A program made the position numbers and the translations under genes. From contig NZ_JAFEWF010000004.1 of the NCBI RefSeq assembly GCF_017355835.1, forward strand, positions 176,821 to 240,820: 64,000 nucleotides of DNA, in the 5' to 3' direction. The notes under the pieces are model-generated. The model saw nothing but the letters and a program-made list of their open reading frames with translations. It searched no databases and was not told the origin of the DNA. This document shows positions 63,832 through 64,000 of this stretch, one piece after another (the stretch's first letter is position 1; the number at the start of each line of letters is the position of its first letter). Source of the stretch: Desertivirga brevis (lineage in GTDB: Bacteria > Bacteroidota > Bacteroidia > Sphingobacteriales > Sphingobacteriaceae).

Positions 63832-64000
63832 ATAAATTGTTACAAAAAATACTGACAAACCTTTTTATTTTGATTATTGTAGTGGGTGGATTATATTGGT
63901 TGCTGAAGCATTCGAGAAAAAAGATCGGATAAGGTTAGATGAAGTGAAGGCCGGCTTTCTATATTCAAAAGGAATTATTACAGGTATCAAGTCTCATAAA
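63721..64000 (+). repeat. long direct repeat, copy 2 (runs off the window)
   Basis: Matches 53718-53998 over its whole visible length of 280 bases. One T is missing relative to copy 1 (GGTTTGC at 53895 versus GGTTGC at 63898). The copies are 10.0 kb apart in the same orientation. Confidence 0.92.
63828..64000 (+). pseudogene. frameshifted copy of the 112-aa DUF3592-like gene, partial
   Basis: Starts identically to the gene at 53825, but loss of one T near 63899 turns YWFAEAF into YWLLKHSRKKIG and a stop after 34 codons. The remaining sequence continues identical to copy 1 to the window end. Either a genuine frameshift or a sequencing/assembly error. Confidence 0.75.

Noticed and set aside
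1..64000. CRISPR arrays, insertion-sequence transposases, rRNA or tRNA genes
   Set aside because: None was seen on reading; no transposase frame, repeat-spacer pattern or cloverleaf was found, though a computed tRNA and IS search would be needed to exclude short or degenerate ones.

Overview
The window looks like a chromosomal segment of a Bacteroidota bacterium, most likely family Sphingobacteriaceae (Pedobacter-like). The pointers are a SusD-type lipoprotein with Bacteroidota-style polysaccharide-degradation genes, many short lipoproteins with a Cys lipobox, TAnnTTTG promoter elements just upstream of start codons, few Shine-Dalgarno sites, and a CcmE that carries Cys in place of the haem-binding His. 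This placement is an inference from gene content; no rRNA or tRNA gene was seen.

Layout. 1-9.5 kb is the end of a polysaccharide utilisation locus: the C-terminus of a SusD protein, a surface glycan-binding-type lipoprotein, then secreted GH2, GH95 and GH3 enzymes, all on the + strand. Such a set would trim fucosylated, galactosylated beta-glucan-like side chains (fucosylated xyloglucan is one candidate). 9.6-19 kb holds small envelope proteins, a conserved 438-aa protein of unknown role, a DsbA-like oxidoreductase, a DnaQ-type exonuclease overlapping a cNMP/CBS/DUF294 protein, an MpaB-type oxygenase with DUF2809, a winged-helix/membrane protein pair and a DUF2243 protein. 19.2-23.5 kb is a compact operon: ccmE, ccmF, a DUF2520 dehydrogenase-like protein, a 2Fe-2S ferredoxin and iscX.

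23.5-51 kb is mostly housekeeping. All four enzymes from ribulose-5-P to CMP-Kdo are present (kdsD, kdsA, kdsC, kdsB), though in four separate places. Others are manC, recQ, gatB, gatC, trpS, plsC, hrpB, ctaA, an hsp20, a cold-shock protein, an OmpA lipoprotein, a Deg protease, a zinc alcohol dehydrogenase, an aldose sugar dehydrogenase and mnmE. Upstream of mnmE lies a 10-bp-phased TTGCGG array followed by a direct and an inverted repeat.

51-64 kb is different: an accessory island of small orphan genes, several resembling immunity proteins of polymorphic toxin systems (SUFU, Imm26-like, DUF2314, DUF3592-like), many lipoproteins or small membrane proteins, and at least five broken genes. A segment of about 281 bp occurs twice as a near-identical direct repeat 10.0 kb apart (53718 and 63721). 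The first copy carries an intact 112-aa gene and the second a frameshifted one that runs off the window. In the middle sits rtcB (RNA ligase), and 1.75 kb away is what I read as the ghost of a Ro60/TROVE gene (60398) with an in-frame stop and a frameshift, followed by a cluster of RNA-like hairpins. This RNA-repair remnant inside an immunity-gene island is the most interesting part of the window.
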